Shown piece by piece: positions 1-7,649 of a stretch of DNA of 64,000 nucleotides. Numbering within the stretch: the stretch's first letter is position 1; each line of letters begins with the position of its first letter. A program made the translations under genes and the position numbers. This DNA comes from Devosia nitrariae (lineage in GTDB: Bacteria > Pseudomonadota > Alphaproteobacteria > Rhizobiales > Devosiaceae), in assembly GCF_030160115.1 (NCBI RefSeq), contig NZ_BSNS01000011.1, forward strand, positions 558,001 to 622,000, in the 5' to 3' direction. The notes beneath the pieces are model-generated. The model saw only the letters and a program-made list of their open reading frames with translations, was not told where the DNA came from and did not search any database.

Positions 1-169
1 CCGACTGGTCCTCGACCGCCTTGGCCCAGGGGGTTATCGCCTTGGCCGGTATGGTTGCCTGCGGGGGCAGCATCTGGTGCAGCCGCATGGTAACGTCCTG
101 AGCCATTGCAGCACCGGTGAGCATGAGTGCCGCAGCGGTGCCGGCCAGTATTCGCGTCATTGCGTTCAT
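1..169 (-). CDS. dctP: TRAP transporter substrate-binding protein, N-terminal part (DctP family)
   Basis: Only the first 56 codons are in the window; the gene continues past the left edge. The start ATG at 169 is followed by a typical signal peptide: charged N-terminus (MNAMTR), a hydrophobic stretch rich in Ala and Leu, and a likely cleavage site after AMA. The mature protein begins QDVTMRLHQMLPPQ, the usual first beta strand of DctP-type periplasmic receptors. It is the third gene of a dctQ-dctM-dctP set on the minus strand, so it should capture an organic acid in the periplasm and hand it to DctQM. Proximity to aromatic-acid genes suggests an aromatic acid ligand, which is inference. Confidence 0.85.
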   Translation of the reverse strand, partial: MNAMTRILAGTAAALMLTGAAMAQDVTMRLHQMLPPQATIPAKAITPWAKAVEDQS

Positions 170-234
170 TAGTCCTCTCCCTTGTTGTGCACGCCTCTGG
201 CGTGACCCTCGATTTCGCCGGTATTGGTTGGCCT

Positions 235-257
235 CGCGGGGGCGGCGAAGCCCCGCG
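235..257 (-). promoter_or_regulatory. Stem-loop between dctM and dctP
   Basis: A 7-bp perfect stem (CGCGGGG / CCCCGCG) with a 9-nt loop lies in the 99-bp gap between the dctM stop and the dctP start. No T-run follows on the minus strand. Hairpins in this position commonly stabilise or partly terminate transcripts so that the binding protein and membrane subunits are made in different amounts; that role is inference. Confidence 0.4.
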
Positions 258-268
258 ACTTGCGCCTC

Positions 269-1591
269 TCAGTAGAGCAGGCGCACCAGGATAAGCGTTA
301 TGACCGGAAAGGCGGCGAGGATAATAGTGCGGACAATGTCGCTGACGAGAAACGGCACGATCCCTCGATAGGTCTGCGCCAGGCTCGTCTCGCGTGACAT
401 CGAACTGATCACGAAGAGGTTCATTCCAACAGGCGGCGTGATCAGACCCACCTCGACGACGATCAGGATCAGTATGCCGAGCCATATGGCGAACTCGTCG
501 GGTCCAAGTCCGAAATCGAGGCCCGACAGCATTGGAAAGACGATCGGCACCGTCAACAGGATCATGGAGAGCGAGTCCATGACGCACCCGAGAACCAGAT
601 AGAGCAGCAGGATGACGGTGAGCACCAGCCAGGGCTGGAAACCCTGTTCACCAACCCATTGGGCCGCAATCTGCGGGAGTTGGGAGAGGGCAAGGAATCC
701 GTTGAGGGCGGCCGCACCCAAGACGATCAGGAAGATCATGGCCGTCGAATTGGCCGTCGCCAGAATCGACTCGATGAAGTTCTTGCGGCTCATGCTGCGG
801 TTGAGGAGGGCGGTGAGCCCGGTGCCGGCGGCCCCGATCGCGGCTGCCTCGGTCGGGGTGAAGAAGCCGGTGTAGATGCCTCCGATCACCAGCACGAAGA
901 TCAGCAACACCGGCCAGACATCGAGCAGGGCAGCAAAGCGCTTCCGGTAGGGCAGGCGATCGCGGGTTCCCGCCGCCTTCGGATTGAGACGTACGTAGAC
1001 GGCGATGGCGATCAAGTAGCCGACGGCTGCAAGCAAGCCCGGAATGAAGGCGGCAACGAAGAGCTTGGCGATGTTCTGCTCGGTCAGGATCGCGAAGATG
1101 ACGAGGATAATCGACGGGGGGATGAGGATGCCGAGCGTGCCCCCGGCCGCCAGCGTACCGGTTGCGAGGGCTCCCGAATAGCCGAACTTCTTCATTTCCG
1201 GCAAAGCCACCTGGCCCATGGTGGCGGCCGTCGCCAGGGACGATCCGCAGATCGCCCCGAAGCCGGCGCAGGCGCCGATGGCGGCCATGGCAACGCCCCC
1301 CTTGCGGTGACCGAGCCAGGCCGCCGCGGCATTGAACAGCGCCGAGGACATGCCGCCGAGCGTTGCGAACTGTCCCATGAGCAGGAAGAGCGGCACGACG
1401 GAGAGGGAATAGCTGGCGAAGGTCGAATAGGTCAGGCTCTTGAATTGGGCCATGACCGGATTGATCGATCCGGTGATCATCCATGAGCCGACGACGCCGA
1501 CGATGAGCATGGCGAGCCCGATAGGGACGCGGACGAAGATCAGCAGCAAAACCACCGGAAACGACAGGACGCCAAGCAGGACGTTGCTCAA
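269..1591 (-). CDS. dctM: TRAP transporter large permease subunit (DctM)
   Basis: This is the 12-helix subunit that uses the sodium gradient to import the ligand delivered by the binding protein. The 440-residue product is hydrophobic throughout and shows family stretches such as GACAGFGAICGSSLATAATM and the re-entrant GILIPPSIILVIFAIL segment. I chose the TTG start at 1591 because it overlaps the dctQ stop (TTGA) and begins with a membrane helix (SNVLLGVLSFPVVLLL); a farther upstream ATG would add 42 residues with non-membrane, Arg-rich composition. The length fits DctM (about 425-445 aa). It forms an operon with dctQ and dctP. Confidence 0.92.
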   Translation of the reverse strand: MSNVLLGVLSFPVVLLLIFVRVPIGLAMLIVGVVGSWMITGSINPVMAQFKSLTYSTFASYSLSVVPLFLLMGQFATLGGMSSALFNAAAAWLGHRKGGVAMAAIGACAGFGAICGSSLATAATMGQVALPEMKKFGYSGALATGTLAAGGTLGILIPPSIILVIFAILTEQNIAKLFVAAFIPGLLAAVGYLIAIAVYVRLNPKAAGTRDRLPYRKRFAALLDVWPVLLIFVLVIGGIYTGFFTPTEAAAIGAAGTGLTALLNRSMSRKNFIESILATANSTAMIFLIVLGAAALNGFLALSQLPQIAAQWVGEQGFQPWLVLTVILLLYLVLGCVMDSLSMILLTVPIVFPMLSGLDFGLGPDEFAIWLGILILIVVEVGLITPPVGMNLFVISSMSRETSLAQTYRGIVPFLVSDIVRTIILAAFPVITLILVRLLY

Positions 1592-2130
1592 TGGACGGCT
1601 CCGTGGGTGACCTGCGGCGCCCGCCCGGCGATTGCATCCGCAAGGCTGCGCACGGCGAGATGGAGCGTGACGATGACGAAGGTCACCGCACCCACCATGC
1701 CGGCGGCATAGCCCCACCAGAGCGGCATGCGCAGCAGCAGCGTGGTCTCTCTGTAGTTATATTTGTCGAGCATGCCCAGGCCCAGACGCCAGGCGATGAA
1801 CACCGCCGCCGCCAGCATCAGAATGTCGGTCACCGCCAGGATCCAGGCATTGGCACGCGGCCCAAGGAAGTCGGTGAAGATGGTGACGATGGCATGGCCG
1901 CGGGCGAGGTGTGCCCAGGGCAGAAACGCGAAGACGGCAAAGCCGACACCGGCCTCCACCAGCTCATAATCCCCGGTGACAGGGCCGAGTCCGGCCCATA
2001 TCAGCGATCTGCCGATGACGCTGACGACGACGAGCCCGACGATGACGACCAGTACCGCGCCTCCCGCCAGCGCAACATAGCGCGCCAGGCTATAAACGAG
2101 CTTCCCGACGGTTGATACCTGTGTTGGCAT
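1588..2130 (-). CDS. dctQ: TRAP transporter small permease subunit (DctQ)
   Basis: A 180-residue protein with four predicted membrane helices (about residues 10-35, 55-75, 93-113 and 133-158), the DctQ topology. It forms the membrane complex with DctM. A good ribosome-binding site (GGGGAGAGGAG) precedes the ATG at 2130, and the stop codon overlaps the dctM TTG start, so the two are translationally coupled. It is the first gene of the TRAP operon; the 144-bp region upstream should carry the promoter. The substrate cannot be read from sequence, but the neighbourhood is aromatic-acid catabolism. Confidence 0.9.
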   Translation of the reverse strand: MPTQVSTVGKLVYSLARYVALAGGAVLVVIVGLVVVSVIGRSLIWAGLGPVTGDYELVEAGVGFAVFAFLPWAHLARGHAIVTIFTDFLGPRANAWILAVTDILMLAAAVFIAWRLGLGMLDKYNYRETTLLLRMPLWWGYAAGMVGAVTFVIVTLHLAVRSLADAIAGRAPQVTHGAVH

Positions 2131-2200
2131 GAGGCTCCTCTCCCCATGGCAATGGATGGCAGATGTGACTCTTTCGCAAGTGAAAGCTTACGCCTCACCT

Positions 2201-2216
2201 ATAACGTCAGAGTTAT
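2201..2216. promoter_or_regulatory. Inverted repeat upstream of the TRAP operon
   Basis: ATAAC-N6-GTTAT lies about 70 bp upstream of the dctQ start, in the only gap that can hold this operon's promoter. It is a short, AT-rich dyad in GC-rich DNA and could be an operator. It does not match the GTTATG-type sites upstream of the ligase operon. Confidence 0.3.
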
Positions 2217-2274
2217 CTGTCCCCTCCCTCTTACATCCTGCCGGTCGCCGATCATCAAAAAGCGCTTTAGCGGT

Positions 2275-3048
2275 TCAGGCGAAGTTCGGCTTGCGTTTCT
2301 CAAGGAAGGCTTTGAGCCCTTCCTCGGCATCGGCGCCGGTCTGGCTGAGCGCAGCTGCCAGGCTTTCGGCATAGAGACCGTCTTCGGCCGACATTCTCGA
2401 AATGCGGGCGATCGACTGGATGATGAGGTAATTGACCGTTGCCGAATTCTGCGCCACCTGCCGGGCGAGCTCGCCGGCCCTGGCAAGGCCTTCGCCCTTG
2501 GGGGTGAGGTAATGGGCGAGGCCCAGCCGCAACCCGTCCTCGGCGTCATAAGTGCGGCCGGTCAGCATCATTTCGGTCAGCCGGTCGGCTCCGATGATCG
2601 CGCCGAGCCTGACGGTGGCCCCTCCGCCCACGAATATGCCGCGCTGGCCTTCCGGCATGCGGAACATGGTGCCTTCTTCGGTGACGCGCACATGGCAGGC
2701 CGCGGCGATCTCGAGCCCGCCACCCATCACCGCGCCGCTCATCGCCGCCACCACCGGCACGCCGCCGAACTGGATGAGGTTCATCACCGCGTGCCAGTTG
2801 CGCGAGTGCCGCATCACTTCCTGCGGCTCGCGCTGCACCTGCTCGCTGAGATCCAGCCCGGCGGAAAAATGCCCGCCCTTGCCCGATAGGACGACGACTT
2901 TGATGCCGGCGGGGATGTCGGAGAAATAGGCGCTGAGGGCGGCGATCAGCCTGTCGTTCACAGCGTTGCGCTTTTCGGGTCGATTGAACGCGAGATAGGC
3001 CACCGGCCCCTCGACGCGCACCTCCAGCACGGTCCCGTCCATCGACAT
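2275..3048 (-). CDS. Enoyl-CoA hydratase/isomerase (crotonase) family protein
   Basis: A 257-residue crotonase-fold protein. The oxyanion-hole segments are visible (HFSAGLDLSE near residue 60, and MGGGLEIAAACHVR near 108), with Glu in GGGLE and in the following MPEG positioned like the two catalytic glutamates of hydratases. It would hydrate an unsaturated acyl-CoA, most likely the cinnamoyl-type CoA ester made by the ligase at 7646-9514. It is transcribed leftwards from a promoter shared with the divergent acyl-CoA dehydrogenase gene. GGGAGGA precedes the ATG. A hydratase/lyase of the feruloyl-CoA type is an alternative; the presence of a thiolase and dehydrogenase favours plain hydration. 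Confidence 0.88.
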   Translation of the reverse strand: MSMDGTVLEVRVEGPVAYLAFNRPEKRNAVNDRLIAALSAYFSDIPAGIKVVVLSGKGGHFSAGLDLSEQVQREPQEVMRHSRNWHAVMNLIQFGGVPVVAAMSGAVMGGGLEIAAACHVRVTEEGTMFRMPEGQRGIFVGGGATVRLGAIIGADRLTEMMLTGRTYDAEDGLRLGLAHYLTPKGEGLARAGELARQVAQNSATVNYLIIQSIARISRMSAEDGLYAESLAAALSQTGADAEEGLKAFLEKRKPNFA

Positions 3049-3099
3049 AGTCCTCCCGTCGCGCAGGTTTCCTTTGACGGTGCTCGCAGCCCCTGTAAT

Positions 3100-3121
3100 G
3101 TTCTACTTCATAACAATCTGG
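3100..3121. promoter_or_regulatory. Candidate MarR operator in the divergent promoter
   Basis: The region between the crotonase gene (minus) and the acyl-CoA dehydrogenase gene (plus) contains GTTCTACTTCATAAC followed by AATCTGG. The right part, CATAACAATCTGG, matches CATAACAATATGG upstream of the ligase operon (9541-9553) at 12 of 13 bases. The shared block suggests both promoters are controlled by the same regulator, probably the MarR protein encoded at 4742-5221. Confidence 0.5.
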
Positions 3122-3132
3122 GATGCTAGCCC

Positions 3133-4749
3133 ATGCACGCGCAATTGGAGGACATTCTCTTCACCCTCGAGGCGGTCGGAGCGACCACCGGGCCAGGAGC
3201 CTGGAACGGCGAAGACGCGCGGCAGGTGCTCGAGGCCCTGATCGGCTTTGCCGCCGAGAGGTTGAGCCCCCTCGACGGCCCCGGCGACCGGCAGGGCTGC
3301 CGGATCGAGGACGGCCGCGTCCGGCTCCCCGAGGGGTTCAAAGACGCCTACAAAACCTATGTCGACCTTGGCTGGCATTTGCTGTCCCTACCGGAAGCCC
3401 ATGGCGGGGCAGGTGCTCCCGAGGCCATCGGCTGCGCGGCCAGCGAACTTCTGACCGCCGGCAATCACGCGTTCCAGATGCTGGTGGCATTGGTGCCGGG
3501 CGCGGCAACGGTCATCGAGCGGTTCGCCAGCGCGAACGATCGGGCGGGGTTCCTGCCCGATCTGATCGACGGGCGGGCGCTCGCCACCATGTGTCTGACC
3601 GAAGCGGGTGCAGGCTCCGATCTTGGCGCTATCCGCACTCGGGCCGTGCCGCACGTGAACGGCGACTGGCGGATATCGGGCGAGAAGATCTTCATTTCTG
3701 GCGGCGACCAGGACCTCAGTGAGACCATCGTGCACCTGGTGCTGGCGCGCACAGGCGCGCTCGAAGACGGTTGGCGCGGGCTGTCACTCTTTGCCTGTCC
3801 TTCTCACCGGCCTGACGGGGCGCGAAACGCCCTCCGGGTCTTGCGGATCGAAGACAAGCTCGGGCTCCATGCCTCACCCACCTGCCAGTTGCGGTTCGAG
3901 GACGCCGAGGCGCGGCTGATCAGCAACCCCGGCGAGGGGCTGAAGGTCATGTTCGTCATGATGGATCACGCACGGCTCGATGTTGCGGCCCAGGGCGTCG
4001 CGCACGCGGCCCGAGCCCATGCCCTGGCGAGCGCCTACGCTGGCGAGCGCAAGCAAGGTGGGCTGGCGATCGAGATGCACGGCGATGTGCGACGCATGCT
4101 CGAGGAGATGGACGCCTTGGCGCTCGGCTCCCGGGCGATGGTGCTGCGCTCCGCGGTGCATCTCGAAAATGGCCCGCTCGCGGCTTTCCTGGTGCCGGTC
4201 TGCAAGGTCTTTGCCACCGAGGCGGCAACGCACGTCGCCGATCTCGGCATTCAGGTTCTGGGCGGCTACGGGTATCTGCGTGAATATGAGCTCGAGCGGA
4301 TCTGGCGCGACGCGCGCGTGACCCGGCTCTATGAGGGGACCAACGGCATCCTGTCGATGACACTGCTGACGCGCCTAGTCGGCGGTCGAGACAAGGCGCC
4401 GCTCGCAGCGTTCCTTGCAGAAATCGACGCGGCGCTGGCCCTGCCGGTGCCCGCGGAAGCAAAGGCGCCGGTGTCCGAACTCCAGCGCAGGTGGCAAGAG
4501 GTCCAGTCCATGCTATCGGCTATGCCGGACGCCGGCATGGCGGCGTCCGCCTTCATGCGCCTGACGGGCCTTCTGTTCTTCTCCGCCTGCTGGCTGCGGC
4601 TTGAATCGGCGGCAGAGGGGTCGGCGATCGACGGACGCATCGCTCGACTCGCGCGGTTCGTGCGCGCTGGCCTGTTGCCGGAGGCGGACGCACTTGCCGC
4701 GCGCTGCCGGGCGCTTGCCGCAATTCAAGGGGACATGGCTGATGACTGA
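3133..4749 (+). CDS. Acyl-CoA dehydrogenase
   Basis: A 538-residue flavoprotein of the long acyl-CoA dehydrogenase type. The N-terminal helical domain is followed by the FAD/substrate segment MCLTEAGAGSDLGAIRT (near residue 155), the beta domain (GEKIFISGGDQDL) and the C-terminal helical domain with LYEGTNGILSMTLL, whose Glu is the usual catalytic base. An extra C-terminal region makes it longer than short-chain family members. It would oxidise a saturated phenylpropanoyl-CoA to the cinnamoyl-CoA form before hydration; this substrate is inferred from the neighbours. The 3' end overlaps the marR start by 8 bp. Confidence 0.9.
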   Translation: MHAQLEDILFTLEAVGATTGPGAWNGEDARQVLEALIGFAAERLSPLDGPGDRQGCRIEDGRVRLPEGFKDAYKTYVDLGWHLLSLPEAHGGAGAPEAIGCAASELLTAGNHAFQMLVALVPGAATVIERFASANDRAGFLPDLIDGRALATMCLTEAGAGSDLGAIRTRAVPHVNGDWRISGEKIFISGGDQDLSETIVHLVLARTGALEDGWRGLSLFACPSHRPDGARNALRVLRIEDKLGLHASPTCQLRFEDAEARLISNPGEGLKVMFVMMDHARLDVAAQGVAHAARAHALASAYAGERKQGGLAIEMHGDVRRMLEEMDALALGSRAMVLRSAVHLENGPLAAFLVPVCKVFATEAATHVADLGIQVLGGYGYLREYELERIWRDARVTRLYEGTNGILSMTLLTRLVGGRDKAPLAAFLAEIDAALALPVPAEAKAPVSELQRRWQEVQSMLSAMPDAGMAASAFMRLTGLLFFSACWLRLESAAEGSAIDGRIARLARFVRAGLLPEADALAARCRALAAIQGDMADD

Positions 4750-5221
4750 CACCGGAACTGCTCGCGAAACGAAGAAGGCTCGAAAGCGATTTCGCACCGA
4801 CAGCGTCACCGGCATCGTTGGCTATCGGCTGCGGCGGGCACAGCTTGCCGTTTTCCAGCGGTTCCAGTTGCGTTTTGCCGAGTTCGACCTGCGCCCGGCC
4901 GACTATTCCGTTCTGGCGCTGATCGCCGACAATCCCGGGTGCAAGCAGATCGAGATCGCCAATGCCCTGCGCATCAAGCGGGCCAATTTCGTCGCCCTCA
5001 TCAACCGGCTGGAGGCGCGCGGACTGACCGAGCGGCGCGAGGCCGTGGGCGACCGGCGCTCGCAGGCGCTCTATCTGACGCCGGTCGGCAGCGAGACGAT
5101 GCAGGCGCTCAAGGCAACCCAGGACGCCTTCGAAGCCGAGTGCATCGAAAAGCTCGGCGGTGTCGAGGCGCGCGACGTGTTCCTCGATCTGCTCGACCGG
5201 CTGGCGGACGAAACCCCTTAG
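4742..5221 (+). CDS. MarR family transcriptional regulator
   Basis: A 159-residue winged-helix regulator. The helix-turn-helix is at about residues 60-85 (CKQIEIANALRIKRANFVALINRLEARG), followed by the wing (LTERREAVGDRRSQALYLT). The ATG at 4742 overlaps the end of the dehydrogenase gene, so the two are co-transcribed. MarR proteins next to hydroxycinnamoyl-CoA synthetase genes (FerR, CouR and HcaR types) are repressors released by CoA thioesters. Matching GTTATG-type sites upstream of both enzyme operons make the same logic likely here. Its stop codon overlaps that of the convergent thioesterase gene. Confidence 0.88.
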   Translation: MTDTGTARETKKARKRFRTDSVTGIVGYRLRRAQLAVFQRFQLRFAEFDLRPADYSVLALIADNPGCKQIEIANALRIKRANFVALINRLEARGLTERREAVGDRRSQALYLTPVGSETMQALKATQDAFEAECIEKLGGVEARDVFLDLLDRLADETP

Positions 5222-5637
5222 GCAGAAAAGGCAGCGATCACAGTTTCGGGGATGGCTGCCGATTTGATGCCGCCGGGATTGGCGGGATCGGCGGCGGCCC
5301 ACACGCGTACCTCATGGGCCTCGATAGCAAGGTCGCCGGCGTTGTAGAGCTGATGGGCGACGGAAAAACTCGACCGGCGGAACTCGGTGACGCGGCTTTC
5401 GATGGTGACGACGTCGCCGAAGCGCGAGGGTTTGACGAATTTGGCGCCGGTATCGACCATCGGGATGCCGACGATCTGGTAGTGCCGCGTCCACGCAATC
5501 TTCTTCATGCGCAGAGCTGCCTCGAAGAGGTGCGCGGTCGAGGCGTCGAACATGCGGAAATAGTTGGGGTAGTAGACGATCCCCGCGGGATCGCAGTCGC
5601 CGAATTCGATCTCGACCTGGCGGGAGTGGACGAGCAT
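5218..5637 (-). CDS. Acyl-CoA thioesterase, 4-hydroxybenzoyl-CoA thioesterase type
   Basis: A 139-residue hot-dog-fold protein. The N-terminal motif FGDCDPAGIVYYPNYF (residues 12-27) is the 4HBT signature, with the catalytic Asp in CDPAG. It would release a free aromatic acid, such as 4-hydroxybenzoate, from its CoA ester after side-chain shortening, linking this operon to pobA. It is the last gene of the minus-strand operon ligase-thiolase-SDR-thioesterase, 8 bp after the SDR gene, with a strong AGGAGG before its ATG. Confidence 0.9.
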   Translation of the reverse strand: MLVHSRQVEIEFGDCDPAGIVYYPNYFRMFDASTAHLFEAALRMKKIAWTRHYQIVGIPMVDTGAKFVKPSRFGDVVTIESRVTEFRRSSFSVAHQLYNAGDLAIEAHEVRVWAAADPANPGGIKSAAIPETVIAAFSA

Positions 5638-5645
5638 TGCGCCTC

Positions 5646-6407
5646 CTATTTCGGCTGCAGGCGAACGCCGCCGTCGAGCCGGACGGTCTCACCGTTGAGA
5701 TAGTCGTTCTCGATCATGGCGATGACCAGTGCCGCGAATTCGTCGGGCTCACCGAGGCGTGCGGGGAAGGGGATGGCCGAGGCTATGGCCGCCTTCGTCT
5801 CCTCGGGCAGCTCAGCCAGAAGCGGGGTGTTGAAGAGTCCCGGTGCGATGGTCAGCACGCGGATGCCGAAGCGGGCGAGCTCGCGCGCAACCGGCAGGGT
5901 GAGGGCGGCGATGCCTCCCTTGGAGGCGGCGTAGGCGGCCTGGCCGATCTGGCCTTCGAAAGCCGCGACCGAGGCAGTCGAGACGATGACACCGCGGCTT
6001 CCGCCCGATTGGGGTTCGGCAAGGCTCATCTCGGCGGTAGCCAGCCGGATCATGTTGAACGTACCGATGAGATTGACGCGTACGACCCGTTCGAACGCCT
6101 CCAGGGACATCGGCCCGTCGCGTCCGACGACCCGGGCGGCCGTGCCGATGCCGGCGCAGTTGACGAGAATGGTCGGCGCACCGTGACCCTCCCGACTGCG
6201 GGCGAAGGCCTCCGTAGCGCTTTGCGGGTCCGACACGTCGCACCGAACGAAGATGCCGCCAATGTCGCGGGCCAGCAGCTCGCCTTTCTCGCTGTTGAGA
6301 TCGAGCACGGTGACGCGGGCATCGCGCTCGGCGAGGGCTCGGGCGGTCGCGGCGCCCAGCCCCGAGCCGCCGCCGGTGACCAGCGCTGTTTGTCCGGCAA
6401 TGCGCAT
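5646..6407 (-). CDS. SDR oxidoreductase, 3-hydroxyacyl-CoA dehydrogenase type
   Basis: A 253-residue short-chain dehydrogenase. The cofactor motif TGGGSGLG is at residues 11-18, followed by an acidic residue after beta-2 (VLDLNSE), which favours NAD. NCAG (near 92), the catalytic Ser in VSTASVAAF and the YAASK motif (near 160) are all present. The sequence resembles type-2 3-hydroxyacyl-CoA dehydrogenases, fitting the third step of side-chain beta-oxidation between the hydratase and the thiolase. It lies 3 bp after the thiolase gene and 8 bp before the thioesterase gene. Confidence 0.88.
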   Translation of the reverse strand: MRIAGQTALVTGGGSGLGAATARALAERDARVTVLDLNSEKGELLARDIGGIFVRCDVSDPQSATEAFARSREGHGAPTILVNCAGIGTAARVVGRDGPMSLEAFERVVRVNLIGTFNMIRLATAEMSLAEPQSGGSRGVIVSTASVAAFEGQIGQAAYAASKGGIAALTLPVARELARFGIRVLTIAPGLFNTPLLAELPEETKAAIASAIPFPARLGEPDEFAALVIAMIENDYLNGETVRLDGGVRLQPK

Positions 6408-6410
6408 GGC

Positions 6411-7649
6411 TCAGGCCTCCGGATTCTCGATGAGGAGCGCAATACCCTGTCCGCCGCCGATGCAGGCCGAGGCGATGCCGTACCGGCCCCCGCAACGCCT
6501 CAGTTCACGCGCCAGCGTCAGCGCCAAGCGCAGGCCCGTGGCGCCGAGCGGATGGCCGATGGCGATCGCGCCGCCATTGACGTTGAGCTTGTCCTCGTCG
6601 AGTCCCAGTTCCCGTACGCAGGCCAGGACCTGGGCGCCGAAGGCCTCGTTGATCTCGATGCGGTCGATGCGGTCGAGGGTAAGGCCAGCCACGTCGAGGA
6701 CGGCGCGGATCGCCGGAGCCGGGCCGATGCCCATGATGTGGGGCGGAACGCCCACCGAAGCGCTGGCAAGGATGCGCGCCAGCGGTTCGCGGTCCCTGGC
6801 GACGTCGGCCGAACCGACAACCGCTGCAGCTGCGCCGTCCACGATCGCCGAAGAGTTGCCGCCGGTCTGCACGCCGCCGAAGGCAGGCCGCAGCTTGGCG
6901 AGCACCTCGTAGGGCGATGGACGCACATGGCTGTCGGTATCGACCTGCTCGATGCCCTTGCCGAGCTTGATGACGCGCGGCTCGAACCCCTCGGGCGCGA
7001 AAGTCACGCTGCCGACAGGGGTAATCTCACCCTCGTAGAATCCGTCTTCCCGGGCGGCGATGGCGCGATCGAAGCTGCGGGCCGCGAAGCGATCTACCTC
7101 CTCGCGGGTGATACCGTATTGTTTGGCGAGGTTCTCGGCGGTATCGCCCATGTTGACGCATGCAGCGGGATCGTAGAGCGCCTCCCAGAGGAAATCCTTG
7201 AACTCGACGCGCCCCATGGCAAAGCCATTGCGGTGAGTGTAGGCGGCGATGGGATTGCGGCTCATCGATTCCGTGCCGACACCGAGCGCCAGATCGATGC
7301 GGCCGAGCGAGACGGCATCGGCGGTTTGCGAAAGCACTTCCAGGCCGGTTCCGCAGATGCGCTGGACGAGGTGCGCCGGGCGCTCGACCGGTACACCCGC
7401 ATAGAGCCCGATATGGCGGGGCGTCACATAGGCATCGAACGAAGCCTGGGCCATCGATCCGGCGATGGTGGTGCCGATGTCGGTCGGATCGATGCCGGCA
7501 CGCCCGATGGCCGCCCGGGCGGCATGGATGCCGAGATCGATCGGGGAGATTTCGGCGAACGCACCGCGGTAGTCGACGAATGGCGTGCGGGCGCCGTCGA
7601 TCAGAAAGGCATCGGCGAAGGTGGCGCAGAGGGCGTCCTGTTTGCTCAC
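6411..7649 (-). CDS. Thiolase (acetyl-CoA acyltransferase)
   Basis: A 412-residue thiolase. The nucleophilic Cys is in QRICGTGLEV (near residue 95), the His motif is NGGAIAIGHPLGATG, and the second Cys is in ASACIGGGQGIAL near the C-terminus, so all catalytic parts are intact. It would cleave the 3-keto thioester to an aromatic acyl-CoA plus acetyl-CoA. Its start overlaps the ligase stop by 4 bp. The operon context suggests an aromatic 3-ketoacyl-CoA substrate rather than beta-ketoadipyl-CoA, although a PcaF-like role cannot be excluded because no pcaF is nearby. Confidence 0.9.
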   Translation of the reverse strand: MSKQDALCATFADAFLIDGARTPFVDYRGAFAEISPIDLGIHAARAAIGRAGIDPTDIGTTIAGSMAQASFDAYVTPRHIGLYAGVPVERPAHLVQRICGTGLEVLSQTADAVSLGRIDLALGVGTESMSRNPIAAYTHRNGFAMGRVEFKDFLWEALYDPAACVNMGDTAENLAKQYGITREEVDRFAARSFDRAIAAREDGFYEGEITPVGSVTFAPEGFEPRVIKLGKGIEQVDTDSHVRPSPYEVLAKLRPAFGGVQTGGNSSAIVDGAAAAVVGSADVARDREPLARILASASVGVPPHIMGIGPAPAIRAVLDVAGLTLDRIDRIEINEAFGAQVLACVRELGLDEDKLNVNGGAIAIGHPLGATGLRLALTLARELRRCGGRYGIASACIGGGQGIALLIENPEA

